This document shows positions 40,912 to 49,295 of a DNA stretch of 51,782 nucleotides, piece by piece. The notes below the pieces were generated by a model, which was not told the DNA's origin, made no database searches, and saw only the letters and a program-made list of their open reading frames with translations. Made by a program: the position numbers and the translations under genes. Numbering within the stretch: position 1 is the stretch's first letter; the number at the start of each line of letters is the position of its first letter. Origin of the DNA: Erysipelotrichaceae bacterium (GTDB lineage Bacteria; Bacillota_I; Bacilli_A; RFN20; CAG-826); the NCBI GenBank assembly GCA_015058945.1, contig SVBF01000003.1:1-51782 (forward strand), given 5' to 3'.

Positions 40912-43524
40912 ATGGAAAAGAAACTCATCGTCATCGACGGAAACAGCCTCCTCTTCCGCGCCTTCTACGCGACCTATTACGGCGATCCCACGAACATCAT
41001 GCGCACCAAAGACGGCACCCCCACCAACGCCATCTTCGCCTTTTCCAACATGCTCTCCAAGATCTTACAGACCATGAAAGAGGGCGAATCGATCTTCGTC
41101 GGGTTCGACGCCGACTCCCATACCTTCCGTAAGGAAGAGTTCGACCAATATAAGGCCAACCGCAAGCCAGCCCCGGAAGAACTGATTCCGCAATTCGCCA
41201 TGTCGCGCGAACTCCTCGACGCGATCGGCGTCGTCCATTACGAGGAAGCCGGGATCGAGGCCGACGACATCTGCGGCACCATCGCTAAGCGCGCTTCCAA
41301 ACTCGGCTACCACGTCGACGTCTATACCTCCGATAAGGACTACCTCCAGCTCATCGACGAGAACATCACCATCCGCCTCATCCGCAAAGGCCTTTCGGAC
41401 ATCGATGAGCTCACCCCCACCTCGATGAAGGAGGAGTTCGGCTTCGAGCCTCTGCAAATCATCGATTACAAAGGGCTTCGCGGCGACGCGAGCGATAACC
41501 TCCCCGGCATCCCCGGCATCGGCGAGAAGACCGCGGTAAAGCTCATCGGCGAATACGGTTCGTTCGACGCCATCGTGGAAGCCGCCAAAAACGGCCTTAT
41601 CAAAGGCAAGATGGGCCAAAACATCATCGAGGGCGAAGAGCTCGGCCGCACCTGCTATCGCCTCGCGACCATCCTTATCGACGCCAAACTGCCTTTCGAT
41701 GTCGCGGATTTGGAATACAAAGGCTATTCCTTTAACGACGTCAACGCCTTCTGTCAGAAATATGAACTAAAGCAGTTTCTCGCCCGCCTTCCCTCTAATT
41801 TCAAACGCGGTGAGGAAAACGCGCTTCCCGAAGTCGATGTTTTGACTTCCTTGCCTGGCTTCTCTTCTTCGCGCATCGGCCTCGCGCTTGATTTCGCTAG
41901 CCACCTCTACCACGACGAAGAGCCCTTAGGCATCGCAATAAGCGATGGCAAGAAGATCGCCTACCTAAACCAGGAAGACGCGAAAGGCTCCGCAGAACTT
42001 AAGGCATTGCTAGAAAACCCGGGCGTCGCCAAATGCGTCTATGACGCGAAGGCTTGCTATATCGCCTTAAGGAAATGGGGCATCGAACTTCAGGGCGTCG
42101 ACTTCGACTTGCTCTTAAGCGCCTACCTCCTCGATTCCTCCCTCACCGACTCCCCCGAACTCGTTTATTCCTCCTTTGGGGCGGACGTCTCTAGCGAGGA
42201 GCAATCCCTAAACCTCTTCTCGCAAAACCGTCCCACCTTCACGGGCAAAGAGGCCTTCTACGCCTTGACCCTCAGGGATAAGGCGATTCGCGCGATGAAG
42301 GACAACGAGGCCTACGACCTCTTCGTCAACATTGAGATGCCGTTATCCAAAGTCCTCGCGAAGATGGAACTCGAAGGTTTCCCTCTCCATAAGGACGATC
42401 TGCTTTCCATCGGTGAGGAATTCCGCATCAAGCGCGACGCGCTCGAGAAAGAAATCCATGACCTCGCCGGTTATCGTTTCAACGTCTCTTCGCCGAAGCA
42501 AGTGAGCGAGCTTCTCTTCCAAAAACTCCTTTTGGCCGACGGCAAGATCCTCGGCACTTCGGTGGAGGTCCTTCGTTCCATCGAATCCAAGCACCCCATC
42601 GTCTCCAAGATCCTCGAGTACCGTAAATACGCCAAACTCGTCTCCACCTACATCGACGGCTTGACCCCGCATATTCGCAAAGATGGGAAGATCCATACCT
42701 ACTTTAACCAAGCCCAGACCACGACCGGACGCCTTTCCTCCTCTAACCCGAACCTGCAAAACATCAGCACCCGCGACGAAGAGTCCAAGACCATCCGCAA
42801 GGCGTTCTATTACGATGACCCCAACATCTCCATCGCCTCGTTCGACTATGGTCAGATCGAACTGCGCATCCTCGCGGCTTTGTCCCATTGCCAAACCTAC
42901 ATCGACATTTTCGAAAGCGACCGCGACGTCCATAGCGAGACCGCGAGACGCATCTTCAATATCCCCGAGGGGGAGGAAGTGCCGCATCTAGCGAGGCGGC
43001 GCGCCAAAGCGGTCAACTTCGCGATCATCTATGGCGTCACCCCATTTGGCTTAGCCGACCAAATCGGCGGCACGCCTGGCGAAGCGGTCGAGCTCATCAC
43101 TTCCTTCAAACAGCATTACCCCGAGGTGGACCAATACCTGCAAAGCGTCCTCACCGACGTCGAGCAAAAAGGCTATGTCACGACGATGTTTGGCAGGCGT
43201 AGATACCTCCGTGAGATCACCGACCCCAATTACGCAAAGCGCGAAGCCGCTCGGCGCGCCGCGCTTAACGCGCCCGTCCAAGGCTCCGCCGCCGACCTCA
43301 TTAAGATCGCCATGCTCCGGATTGATGAGATGCTCACCAAAGGCGGCTATAAAACCAAGATGGTTTTGCAGATCCACGACGAACTTCTCTTCGCCTTAGA
43401 CGAATCCGAACGCGAAGAGCTTTTGCCAAAGATCGAAAAGATCATGATCGAATGCGTGAAGCTCCCCGTCCGCTTGACCGTCGAAAGCAGCGTCGGACGC
43501 ACCTGGTACGAGGCTAAGGACTAA
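40912..43524 (+). CDS. polA: DNA polymerase I
   Basis: 870 residues with AAGGAG six bases ahead. It has a 5'-3' exonuclease/flap domain (1-290; VIDGNSLLFRAFYA, GIEADDICGT, TSDKDYLQL, IPGIGEKTA). A vestigial 3'-5' exonuclease domain (about 300-465) has lost the Asp-x-Glu motif (LALDFASH), so it should not proofread. A family A polymerase domain follows: TTGRLSSSNPNLQNI, motif A FDYGQIELR (about 644, Gly where Ser is usual), motif B RRRAKAVNFAIIYGVTPFG, motif C QIHDELLF (about 819). It serves Okazaki fragment maturation and repair, and leads directly into mutM-coaE. Confidence 0.96.
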   Translation: MEKKLIVIDGNSLLFRAFYATYYGDPTNIMRTKDGTPTNAIFAFSNMLSKILQTMKEGESIFVGFDADSHTFRKEEFDQYKANRKPAPEELIPQFAMSRELLDAIGVVHYEEAGIEADDICGTIAKRASKLGYHVDVYTSDKDYLQLIDENITIRLIRKGLSDIDELTPTSMKEEFGFEPLQIIDYKGLRGDASDNLPGIPGIGEKTAVKLIGEYGSFDAIVEAAKNGLIKGKMGQNIIEGEELGRTCYRLATILIDAKLPFDVADLEYKGYSFNDVNAFCQKYELKQFLARLPSNFKRGEENALPEVDVLTSLPGFSSSRIGLALDFASHLYHDEEPLGIAISDGKKIAYLNQEDAKGSAELKALLENPGVAKCVYDAKACYIALRKWGIELQGVDFDLLLSAYLLDSSLTDSPELVYSSFGADVSSEEQSLNLFSQNRPTFTGKEAFYALTLRDKAIRAMKDNEAYDLFVNIEMPLSKVLAKMELEGFPLHKDDLLSIGEEFRIKRDALEKEIHDLAGYRFNVSSPKQVSELLFQKLLLADGKILGTSVEVLRSIESKHPIVSKILEYRKYAKLVSTYIDGLTPHIRKDGKIHTYFNQAQTTTGRLSSSNPNLQNISTRDEESKTIRKAFYYDDPNISIASFDYGQIELRILAALSHCQTYIDIFESDRDVHSETARRIFNIPEGEEVPHLARRRAKAVNFAIIYGVTPFGLADQIGGTPGEAVELITSFKQHYPEVDQYLQSVLTDVEQKGYVTTMFGRRRYLREITDPNYAKREAARRAALNAPVQGSAADLIKIAMLRIDEMLTKGGYKTKMVLQIHDELLFALDESEREELLPKIEKIMIECVKLPVRLTVESSVGRTWYEAKD

Positions 43525-43525
43525 G

Positions 43526-44914
43526 ATGCCAGAACTCCCCGAAGTGGAAACGGTAAGGCGCTTGCTCGAGGTTAACGTCGTCGGCAAGACGGTGCAGGAC
43601 ATCGACGTTTATCGCGACGTCAATATCACCGGCGACGCCCACGAATTCGTTGACCTTTTGCGCGGAAAAACCTTGCAAAACGTCATTCGTAAAGGCAAAG
43701 TCCTCGCCTTCGTTTTCTCTTCTAAACTCTATGTGACGAGCCATCTTCGGATGGAGGGGAAGTATTTCTTTTACCCTAGCGTCATCGAGAAAGAAAAGCA
43801 TGACATCCTACGCTTCCGCTTCACCGATGGGAGCTCACTCGTCTATAACGACGTCCGCAAGTTCGGGCGCCTTGAGCTATTTGACGAAGCTTTGTTCCAA
43901 AAGGATTCCCCCTTTGCCAAGTTAGGCGAAGAACCCTTTACGCTCAAGAAAGAAGACCTCTATCGGATGACCCAAAAGAGATCGTTGCCCATAAAGCAAG
44001 TCCTGATGGATCAATCCGTCGTCAGCGGCATCGGCAACATCTATTGCGACGAGACCCTGTTCGCTTCCGCCATTCATCCATTGACCCCGGCGAAAAAGAT
44101 TTCTTTAAAGGAATGTGAAATCCTCTTGGACCACGCGAAGGAGATTTTATCTAATGCCATCCACTCAGGTGGCAGCACAATCCGTTCCTATCATCCCGGC
44201 AAAGGGATGGATGGCATGTTCCAGGTGCATTTGCACGCCTATGGGCACGTGGGCGAACCTTGTCCTCGCTGCGGCGCCAAGATGCATAAGATCTTCGTAA
44301 ATGGACGCGGCACAACCTATTGCCCCTTATGCCAAAAGAATAAGGCCACTCCATTCGTCGTTGGGGTGACCGGCCCCATCCATTCCGGCAAGTCGACCGT
44401 GGCCCATTATCTTGAAGACAAAGGCTATATCCATTTCAACGCGGACGAGGTCGCTAAAGAAGCCTATTTCCAAAAGGGCATCCGTTCCAAGATCATCGCT
44501 TTGTTCGGCGAAGAATCCTATGGCGGAGACAAACCGAATTATGCGGTGATCCGCTCCAAAGTCGCTGAAGATGAAGGCGTCAAAACCAAACTAGAGTCCA
44601 TCCTGCATCCTTATGTGAAGAAGAAAGCGGCGACATTGATCTCTAAAGCGAAGGCAAGCCAACGAATCGTTCTCGACGTGCCCCTGCTTTTCCAGGCGAA
44701 AATGGAAGAACTTTGCGACGCGGCGCTCCTCGTCCTCGCACCGGAATCATCTAGATCTGAACGCCTAGAACGCGAAGGTAGGGACGCGAAGTCCTTGCTC
44801 TCCATCAACGCGGCTTATCCATTAGAAGAAGCGAAGAAAAAGGCCGACCTCATCATCGATAACGACGCCGACCTTGGTTCCTTAATCCGTAAGCTCGATG
44901 CCCTGCCGCTTTAA
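43526..44914 (+). CDS. Fused MutM (Fpg) DNA glycosylase - dephospho-CoA kinase
   Basis: 462 residues in one uninterrupted frame. Residues 1-272 are formamidopyrimidine-DNA glycosylase: MPELPEVETVRR with the catalytic Pro2-Glu3, Lys near 58, the helix-two-turn-helix (VSGIGNIYCDETLF), and a C-terminal zinc finger with CPRC and CPLC (about 245-268). After a linker of about ten residues (KNKATPF), residues 275-462 are CoaE: P-loop VTGPIHSGKSTVAHYL, HFNADEVAKEAY, LESILHPYV, VLDVPLLFQAKME. One part removes 8-oxoguanine, the other makes CoA. In Bacillus the two genes are near neighbours behind polA, so this is a fusion of neighbouring genes. It starts one base after the polA stop. Confidence 0.93.
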   Translation: MPELPEVETVRRLLEVNVVGKTVQDIDVYRDVNITGDAHEFVDLLRGKTLQNVIRKGKVLAFVFSSKLYVTSHLRMEGKYFFYPSVIEKEKHDILRFRFTDGSSLVYNDVRKFGRLELFDEALFQKDSPFAKLGEEPFTLKKEDLYRMTQKRSLPIKQVLMDQSVVSGIGNIYCDETLFASAIHPLTPAKKISLKECEILLDHAKEILSNAIHSGGSTIRSYHPGKGMDGMFQVHLHAYGHVGEPCPRCGAKMHKIFVNGRGTTYCPLCQKNKATPFVVGVTGPIHSGKSTVAHYLEDKGYIHFNADEVAKEAYFQKGIRSKIIALFGEESYGGDKPNYAVIRSKVAEDEGVKTKLESILHPYVKKKAATLISKAKASQRIVLDVPLLFQAKMEELCDAALLVLAPESSRSERLEREGRDAKSLLSINAAYPLEEAKKKADLIIDNDADLGSLIRKLDALPL

Positions 44915-45813
44915 TGTAAGTTGACACCGGTGACATCGAATTCCTTGACGCAACGGCGGTTCAATAAAGCCCCGAACTGATTGGCGCGCACCGCGCCGAT
45001 CTTTTCTTTATACATCATGACGATGTCGCGGATGCTGAAGTCCGAAGCGAAACAAGTCGTAAGCCCCGCACGTTCGCGGGCGGAAAGCAACGGGAATAAG
45101 ATGGAGGTATAGACGTATTCGGTCTTGTACTCGTTGCCGAAGTCATCGAGGACGAGGATAGAGGCCTCGCTTAAGGCCTTCATCATCTCATCGAACCCCT
45201 CTTTGTCCTCGATGGATTTGGACTTGAGGTCATTCAAAAGGGTGCCGCAGTCGCAGAACGCGCCTTGGCCCTTCTTGTTCGTGATGTAATTGGCGAGGCA
45301 AGCGAGCATGAAGGAGCGTCCGCTGCCGACGTTGCCATTAAGGAAAAGCCAGCGCTCGTCGCCATCGACGATCTTGACCATCGCCTTAAGGACTTCCGAC
45401 CTGGAGGCGGCACTGCGTTCAATGTTACGCAGATCCTCATCACGCCATTCGGCGGGGAAAGAACAGTAGAGGTAACGCTTCTTGAACGAAGCGAGGGAAA
45501 CCATCTTTTCGCACGGGTCATAATGACGGGTAAGGAAGTCCCCTTCGCGCTCAAGACGTAATCTAAAATGGGGATGGGCCTTCTCGCAATGTTCAAGCCC
45601 AGGGCAAGCGGCACAATAATGGACATCGTCCTGATAGTCGAGCAACGAGGCGATGAAAAGCTCCGCCTCTTTGTTCGTGAGCTTTAATTCATCATGGATG
45701 AGCGGATAGACCAACGGATCGTTACGAAGCGACTCTAGTTCTTTTTTGGTGAGTTCGAGGACCTCAGGGGTCTCGAAACGTTTTTTGTATTCGGATACGT
45801 TTTGCTGTTTCAT
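44911..45813 (-). CDS. dnaI: Primosomal helicase loader DnaI
   Basis: 300 residues with AAGGAG before the ATG. The N-terminal region carries a zinc-binding cluster (HYCAACPGLEHCEKAHPHF, Cys67, Cys70, Cys76, His80/82) like Bacillus DnaI, which contacts the DnaC helicase. The C-terminal half is AAA+: Walker B ILVLDDFGNE and sensor 1 CFASDF. The Walker A motif reads GNVGSGRS, so Arg166 stands where the nucleotide-binding Lys is expected. It follows dnaB after four bases and converges on mutM-coaE with a 4-base overlap of the gene ends. Confidence 0.9.
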   Translation of the reverse strand: MKQQNVSEYKKRFETPEVLELTKKELESLRNDPLVYPLIHDELKLTNKEAELFIASLLDYQDDVHYCAACPGLEHCEKAHPHFRLRLEREGDFLTRHYDPCEKMVSLASFKKRYLYCSFPAEWRDEDLRNIERSAASRSEVLKAMVKIVDGDERWLFLNGNVGSGRSFMLACLANYITNKKGQGAFCDCGTLLNDLKSKSIEDKEGFDEMMKALSEASILVLDDFGNEYKTEYVYTSILFPLLSARERAGLTTCFASDFSIRDIVMMYKEKIGAVRANQFGALLNRRCVKEFDVTGVNLH

Positions 45814-45817
45814 TCCC

Positions 45818-47062
45818 CTACTCCTTAAACAAACGGTCTAGCGCGGCGTCAAGGTCCTCGTCGCTGATTTCTTTTTCTTCCTTCGCGGCGGGCTCTTCCT
45901 TCGCCGGCGCCTCTTCGACATATTCCGGCTCTTCCTGAACGACCGGCTTCTTTTTCCTGTTGCTGCGCTTTAGGTAATCCATCGCGTCGCGGGCGGATTT
46001 GCATCCGGCGCGCACCATCGAGGCCGCGAGCTTCTCGCAATAGGAGGCGCTGAGGACATTGTCATTTCTCTTCAAGACCCATTCAATCAGTGCGTTGATG
46101 CAAGGACCGGGCAAACCGATTTCCAAATTCAATCGCTCGACGAGCTTAAGGTCCGCGCGGGCCGGTTTATGGCCGTTTTGCAAAATCCCTAACCACGCCG
46201 AAGGCGGGATTTCGTCCATCATCCGTACCTTTTTGGCGAGGGTAGTATCGGAATTCACGTCGGACTTCTCGCCTTTTTCAGGATCCAGATAACGGAACGG
46301 GCGCGCGATCTCTGCATTACGGGCCAAGACGTCGCGGTCGATTTTCTTGCCCACCGGAACATTCGGGCGGATCGCTCCATAGACGAGTTCGGCGATCGTG
46401 TCTTCCGTGAGGGAATACAAAGCCGCGAGTTTCTCGCAATAAATGACCTCTTCTTCGGATAAGGCGTTTTTGCGTAATCCAAGCGCGGAGAGCTTATCGA
46501 GGAACGCCACACGATCGAATCCCGTCTGGGCTTTGGCTTTGCCCTCGTCCTTATGGTCGTTATTCACGCTGAGATAGAACTTCGCATCGTACGTCTTTTT
46601 AAAATAGCTCGGGAAGGAGGCGCTCACTTCCTCGAGGTCCGTCATCGCGGAGGCGCCTTGATGACGGGACAGAAGATGGCCATAGGCCTCTTCGCCGAGT
46701 TTGCCTTTTAACGTACCGGAAAGCATGATGTCCGAATTGAATTCCGCCGCGTGAAGCGGGGCGTAAAGACAATAGACAAACAAGGAACTTCCTTCGACCG
46801 AGGAGATGAACGTGCGGACCAAGCCAACGGCTTCCAAGGCGGTCAAGGCGTTCTCGAATTCGCCTGGCGTCAAGCCGAGGTAATTGAACAAATCCTCATG
46901 GACGAAAGTCCCTTCGTCGACGCGGGTTAAGGCGAGGTAAGCCGAATAGGCGTCCGTGCCGATCAACGGCAAATAAAAATCCGTCAACGAGGCGAAATCC
47001 ATGCTGGAGGCGCCATAGCAGCGTTTACATTCGTAATAATCGTGGAGACTGACGGGTTTCAT
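45818..47062 (-). CDS. dnaB: Replication initiation and membrane attachment protein DnaB (DnaB/DnaD family)
   Basis: 414 residues from the ATG at 47062. N-terminal winged-helix region (FYLPLIGTDAYSAYLALTRV, GLTPGEFENALTALEAVGLV), then the DnaD-like C-terminal domain (GLPGPCINALIEWVLKRNDN, KSARDAMDYLKRSNRKKK) and a Glu/Pro-rich tail ending DEDLDAALDRLFKE. In Bacillus it works with DnaD and DnaI to load the replicative helicase at oriC and restart sites. An extended -10 TGA-TAAGAT (47071-47079 complement) lies eight bases before the ATG. Confidence 0.88.
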   Translation of the reverse strand: MKPVSLHDYYECKRCYGASSMDFASLTDFYLPLIGTDAYSAYLALTRVDEGTFVHEDLFNYLGLTPGEFENALTALEAVGLVRTFISSVEGSSLFVYCLYAPLHAAEFNSDIMLSGTLKGKLGEEAYGHLLSRHQGASAMTDLEEVSASFPSYFKKTYDAKFYLSVNNDHKDEGKAKAQTGFDRVAFLDKLSALGLRKNALSEEEVIYCEKLAALYSLTEDTIAELVYGAIRPNVPVGKKIDRDVLARNAEIARPFRYLDPEKGEKSDVNSDTTLAKKVRMMDEIPPSAWLGILQNGHKPARADLKLVERLNLEIGLPGPCINALIEWVLKRNDNVLSASYCEKLAASMVRAGCKSARDAMDYLKRSNRKKKPVVQEEPEYVEEAPAKEEPAAKEEKEISDEDLDAALDRLFKE

Positions 47063-47143
47063 TGAGCATAATCTTATCATTTATGCCTGCATTCACAAGG
47101 CAAAAAAGAACGATACCATCGAAACTTTTTAGAGTTACGCACA

Positions 47144-47167
47144 TAAAAAACCCCATGGGAGGTGGGG
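47144..47167 (-). terminator. Rho-independent terminator of the peroxidase-ohrR-CDF operon
   Basis: On the minus strand CCCCA, seven-base loop, TGGGG (complement 47151-47167), then TTTTTT. Confidence 0.8.
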
Positions 47168-47203
47168 AATTTTAAGTTTTGCACATCTTACGCACGTTCG
47201 CGC

Positions 47204-48325
47204 TTACGCGGCGTAATCTTGGTCCAGGTTCACCACGAAACGGAATTTGGGGTAATCCGCTTCGAGTTCCTTGACGATCGCGCCGGAGATTTCCTCCTGC
47301 GGTTTCTTCGCGTCGAAGGAGATGATGAGGTCGAAGGTGATCAGCTCCCTTTCGGGGTCGAAATAGAAGCCATGGCATTGCAGGATGTCCTTCTCCTTCG
47401 CGACCAAGGCCATCAGTTTGCCCTTGATCTCCTTCGCAAGCGGATCGGTGTCGTTGCTCGCGTAGACCCCCACCGTCATGATCAGGTGGTATTGCTGATA
47501 GAGGTAGGTTTGGATCTCGCGTTCCAAGGCAAAGATCTCGCGGGCGTTAAGTTCATCGGAGACTTCGATATGGACCGAGCCGATCTTGCGGTTCTCACCA
47601 TAGGAGTTGACGATGAGGTCATAGGCGCCTTTGACGCCGGGATGAGAGCAAATCTCCGCCTTGATCTGATGGGCGAATTTGTCGTCGATGCGATCCCCTA
47701 GGATCGGGGAGATGGATTCCTTCATGGCGACGAAGCCCGAACGGAGGATGAATAAACCGATGAGGATACCGGCATAGCCTTCGAGATAGACCCCCGTGTA
47801 ATGGGAGATGAGGGCGGTCGCTAGGGTCGCGGTGGAGAGCAACGCGTCAAATAGCGCATCCGTACCCGAATTCTTCAACGCTCCAGAGGAAAGTTTCTTG
47901 CCGCGCAGACGGAAGTAGAGACCGAGCAACACCTTCGCGCCGATCGCGATGCCGATGACCATGAAGGCCACCCAATCGTAGGTCGGCTTGTCGCCTTTGA
48001 CGAGCGAGGTGATCGATTCGTAGATCGCGCTGCCGCCGGCGAAGAGGATGATCGCGGCGACGATGGTCGCGGTGAGATACTCGATACGGCCATAGCCGTA
48101 AGGATGCTTTTTGTTGGGCTTCTTCTCCGAGAGCTTCGTCCCCACGATGGTGACGGTGGAGGAGAGGGCGTCGGAGAGGTTATTGATCGCGTCGGAGATG
48201 ATGGAGGAAGAGGAGGTGAGGAAACCGATGAACGCCTTCGCGGCCACCAGCAACAAATTGCCGATGATGCCGACGAAGGAGGTCGTGATGATCTTTTTGT
48301 TACGCACTTTTTCGTCCATGGTCAT
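47204..48325 (-). CDS. Cation diffusion facilitator metal exporter, operon with ohrR
   Basis: 373 residues. Membrane domain with the CDF metal site residues in SDAINNLSDALSS, HPYGYGRIEYLTA and GTDALFDALLSTA; a cytoplasmic ferredoxin-like domain (HPGVKGAYDLIVNSYGENR) and a C-terminal extension of about 70 residues. The motif set resembles Mn/Fe-type CDF exporters, but the metal is not determined. The ATG overlaps the ohrR stop (ATGA), so it is co-expressed with the peroxide regulator and the peroxidase. It is about the same length as the CDF protein at 21636-22823 but only distantly similar. Confidence 0.9.
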   Translation of the reverse strand: MTMDEKVRNKKIITTSFVGIIGNLLLVAAKAFIGFLTSSSSIISDAINNLSDALSSTVTIVGTKLSEKKPNKKHPYGYGRIEYLTATIVAAIILFAGGSAIYESITSLVKGDKPTYDWVAFMVIGIAIGAKVLLGLYFRLRGKKLSSGALKNSGTDALFDALLSTATLATALISHYTGVYLEGYAGILIGLFILRSGFVAMKESISPILGDRIDDKFAHQIKAEICSHPGVKGAYDLIVNSYGENRKIGSVHIEVSDELNAREIFALEREIQTYLYQQYHLIMTVGVYASNDTDPLAKEIKGKLMALVAKEKDILQCHGFYFDPERELITFDLIISFDAKKPQEEISGAIVKELEADYPKFRFVVNLDQDYAA

Positions 48326-48753
48326 TCCCCTTTTTCCATAAGTCTATGGCAAACAGTGTAAACCGTCTTCGCCTCTTCGGGGCTAAGTTTGAGGCAAGAA
48401 CCGATTTTCATTGGGATGTCCTTGGCCTCGTTTTTCATTGCCTCGCCTTTAGGCGTCAAGGCGACGATGCGGCTACGGCCGTCTTCGCCCTTGCGCTTCT
48501 CAAGGAGCCCTTTGCGGACCAACTTGTCGAGTAAGGGGGAGAGGGTTCCCGAATCGAGATAGACCATCTCGCCGAGCCCGCTAACCGAGCACTCGCGCTT
48601 CTCCCATAACGCCAGCATGACGATGTATTGGGTATAGGTCAGGTCGAGCGGTTTCAGGAAGGGTTCGTAACGGCGGATCACTTCCTTAGCCGCGGCGTAA
48701 AGAGGGAAACAAAGCTGGTTTTTGAGCAATAACGGATCGAAGGTTTCGTCCAT
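48322..48753 (-). CDS. ohrR: OhrR-type MarR-family peroxide sensor
   Basis: 143 residues from the ATG at 48753, which overlaps the peroxidase stop by one base; the frame continues upstream but those codons lie inside the peroxidase gene. LLLKNQLCFPLYAAAKEV places Cys15 exactly where OhrR has its redox cysteine. LTYTQYIVMLALWE, YLDSGTLSPLLDKLVRKGL and RSRIVALTPKGEAM are the winged-helix features. Oxidation of the Cys by organic peroxide releases DNA in this family. The paired sites upstream of the operon are its likely operator. Confidence 0.88.
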   Translation of the reverse strand: MDETFDPLLLKNQLCFPLYAAAKEVIRRYEPFLKPLDLTYTQYIVMLALWEKRECSVSGLGEMVYLDSGTLSPLLDKLVRKGLLEKRKGEDGRSRIVALTPKGEAMKNEAKDIPMKIGSCLKLSPEEAKTVYTVCHRLMEKGE

Positions 48754-49217
48754 TAGAGCAACTCCATGATCTTCGGTTCGATCTTGCTGGGCTTCTCCAT
48801 GGAGCCGAAGCGATCGACGACATTGCCTTCGCGGTCGACGAGGAACTTCGCGAAGTTCCATTTGATGCGGCCCTTCTTTTGTTCCTTAAGGAAGGTGTAA
48901 AGCGGATCCTCGTTCTTACCGTTGACGTCGATCTTATGGAACTGTTTGAAAGAGACATTGTACTTCAAGGTGCAGAACGAATGGATTTCCTCATCGCTGC
49001 CCGGGGCTTGGCCGAAGAACTGGTTGCAAGGAAAATCGAGGATCTCAAAGCCCTGATCCTTGTATTTGCGGTAAAGCGCCTCGAGGCCTTCGTACTGCGG
49101 GGTGAAGCCGCAGCCGGTCGCGGTGTTGACAATGAGAAGGACCTTGCCTTTATAGTCGGACAAAGAGACGTCTTTGCCCTCCATGTCTTTGACGGAATAA
49201 TCGTAGATGGATGCCAT
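48753..49217 (-). CDS. Glutathione peroxidase-family thiol peroxidase
   Basis: 154 residues from the ATG at 49217, with a perfect AAAGGAGG ribosome site. NTATGCGFTPQYEGLE holds the peroxidatic Cys36; FPCNQFFGQAPGSDEEI supplies Gln and IKWNFAKFLVDREG the Trp-Asn of the catalytic tetrad. Bacterial members usually use thioredoxin rather than glutathione. It is the first gene of the operon with ohrR and the CDF exporter and removes hydrogen or lipid peroxides. Confidence 0.93.
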   Translation of the reverse strand: MASIYDYSVKDMEGKDVSLSDYKGKVLLIVNTATGCGFTPQYEGLEALYRKYKDQGFEILDFPCNQFFGQAPGSDEEIHSFCTLKYNVSFKQFHKIDVNGKNEDPLYTFLKEQKKGRIKWNFAKFLVDREGNVVDRFGSMEKPSKIEPKIMELL

Positions 49218-49235
49218 GATGCATACCTCCTTTGC

Positions 49236-49286
49236 ACAATATATTGTATGCAATTTATTTGACGATGCAACAAAAATGTATTGCAT
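49236..49286 (-). promoter_or_regulatory. Promoter and OhrR-like operators of the peroxidase operon
   Basis: On the minus strand -35 TTGCAT (complement 49265-49270), a 16-base spacer and -10 TACAAT (49243-49248). The palindrome ACAATATATTGT (49236-49247) overlaps the -10 and resembles the TACAATT/AATTGTA OhrR box of Bacillus. A second inverted pair, ATGCAA and TTGCAT (49265-49286), covers the -35. Confidence 0.7.
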
Positions 49287-49295
49287 GCGATTTAA

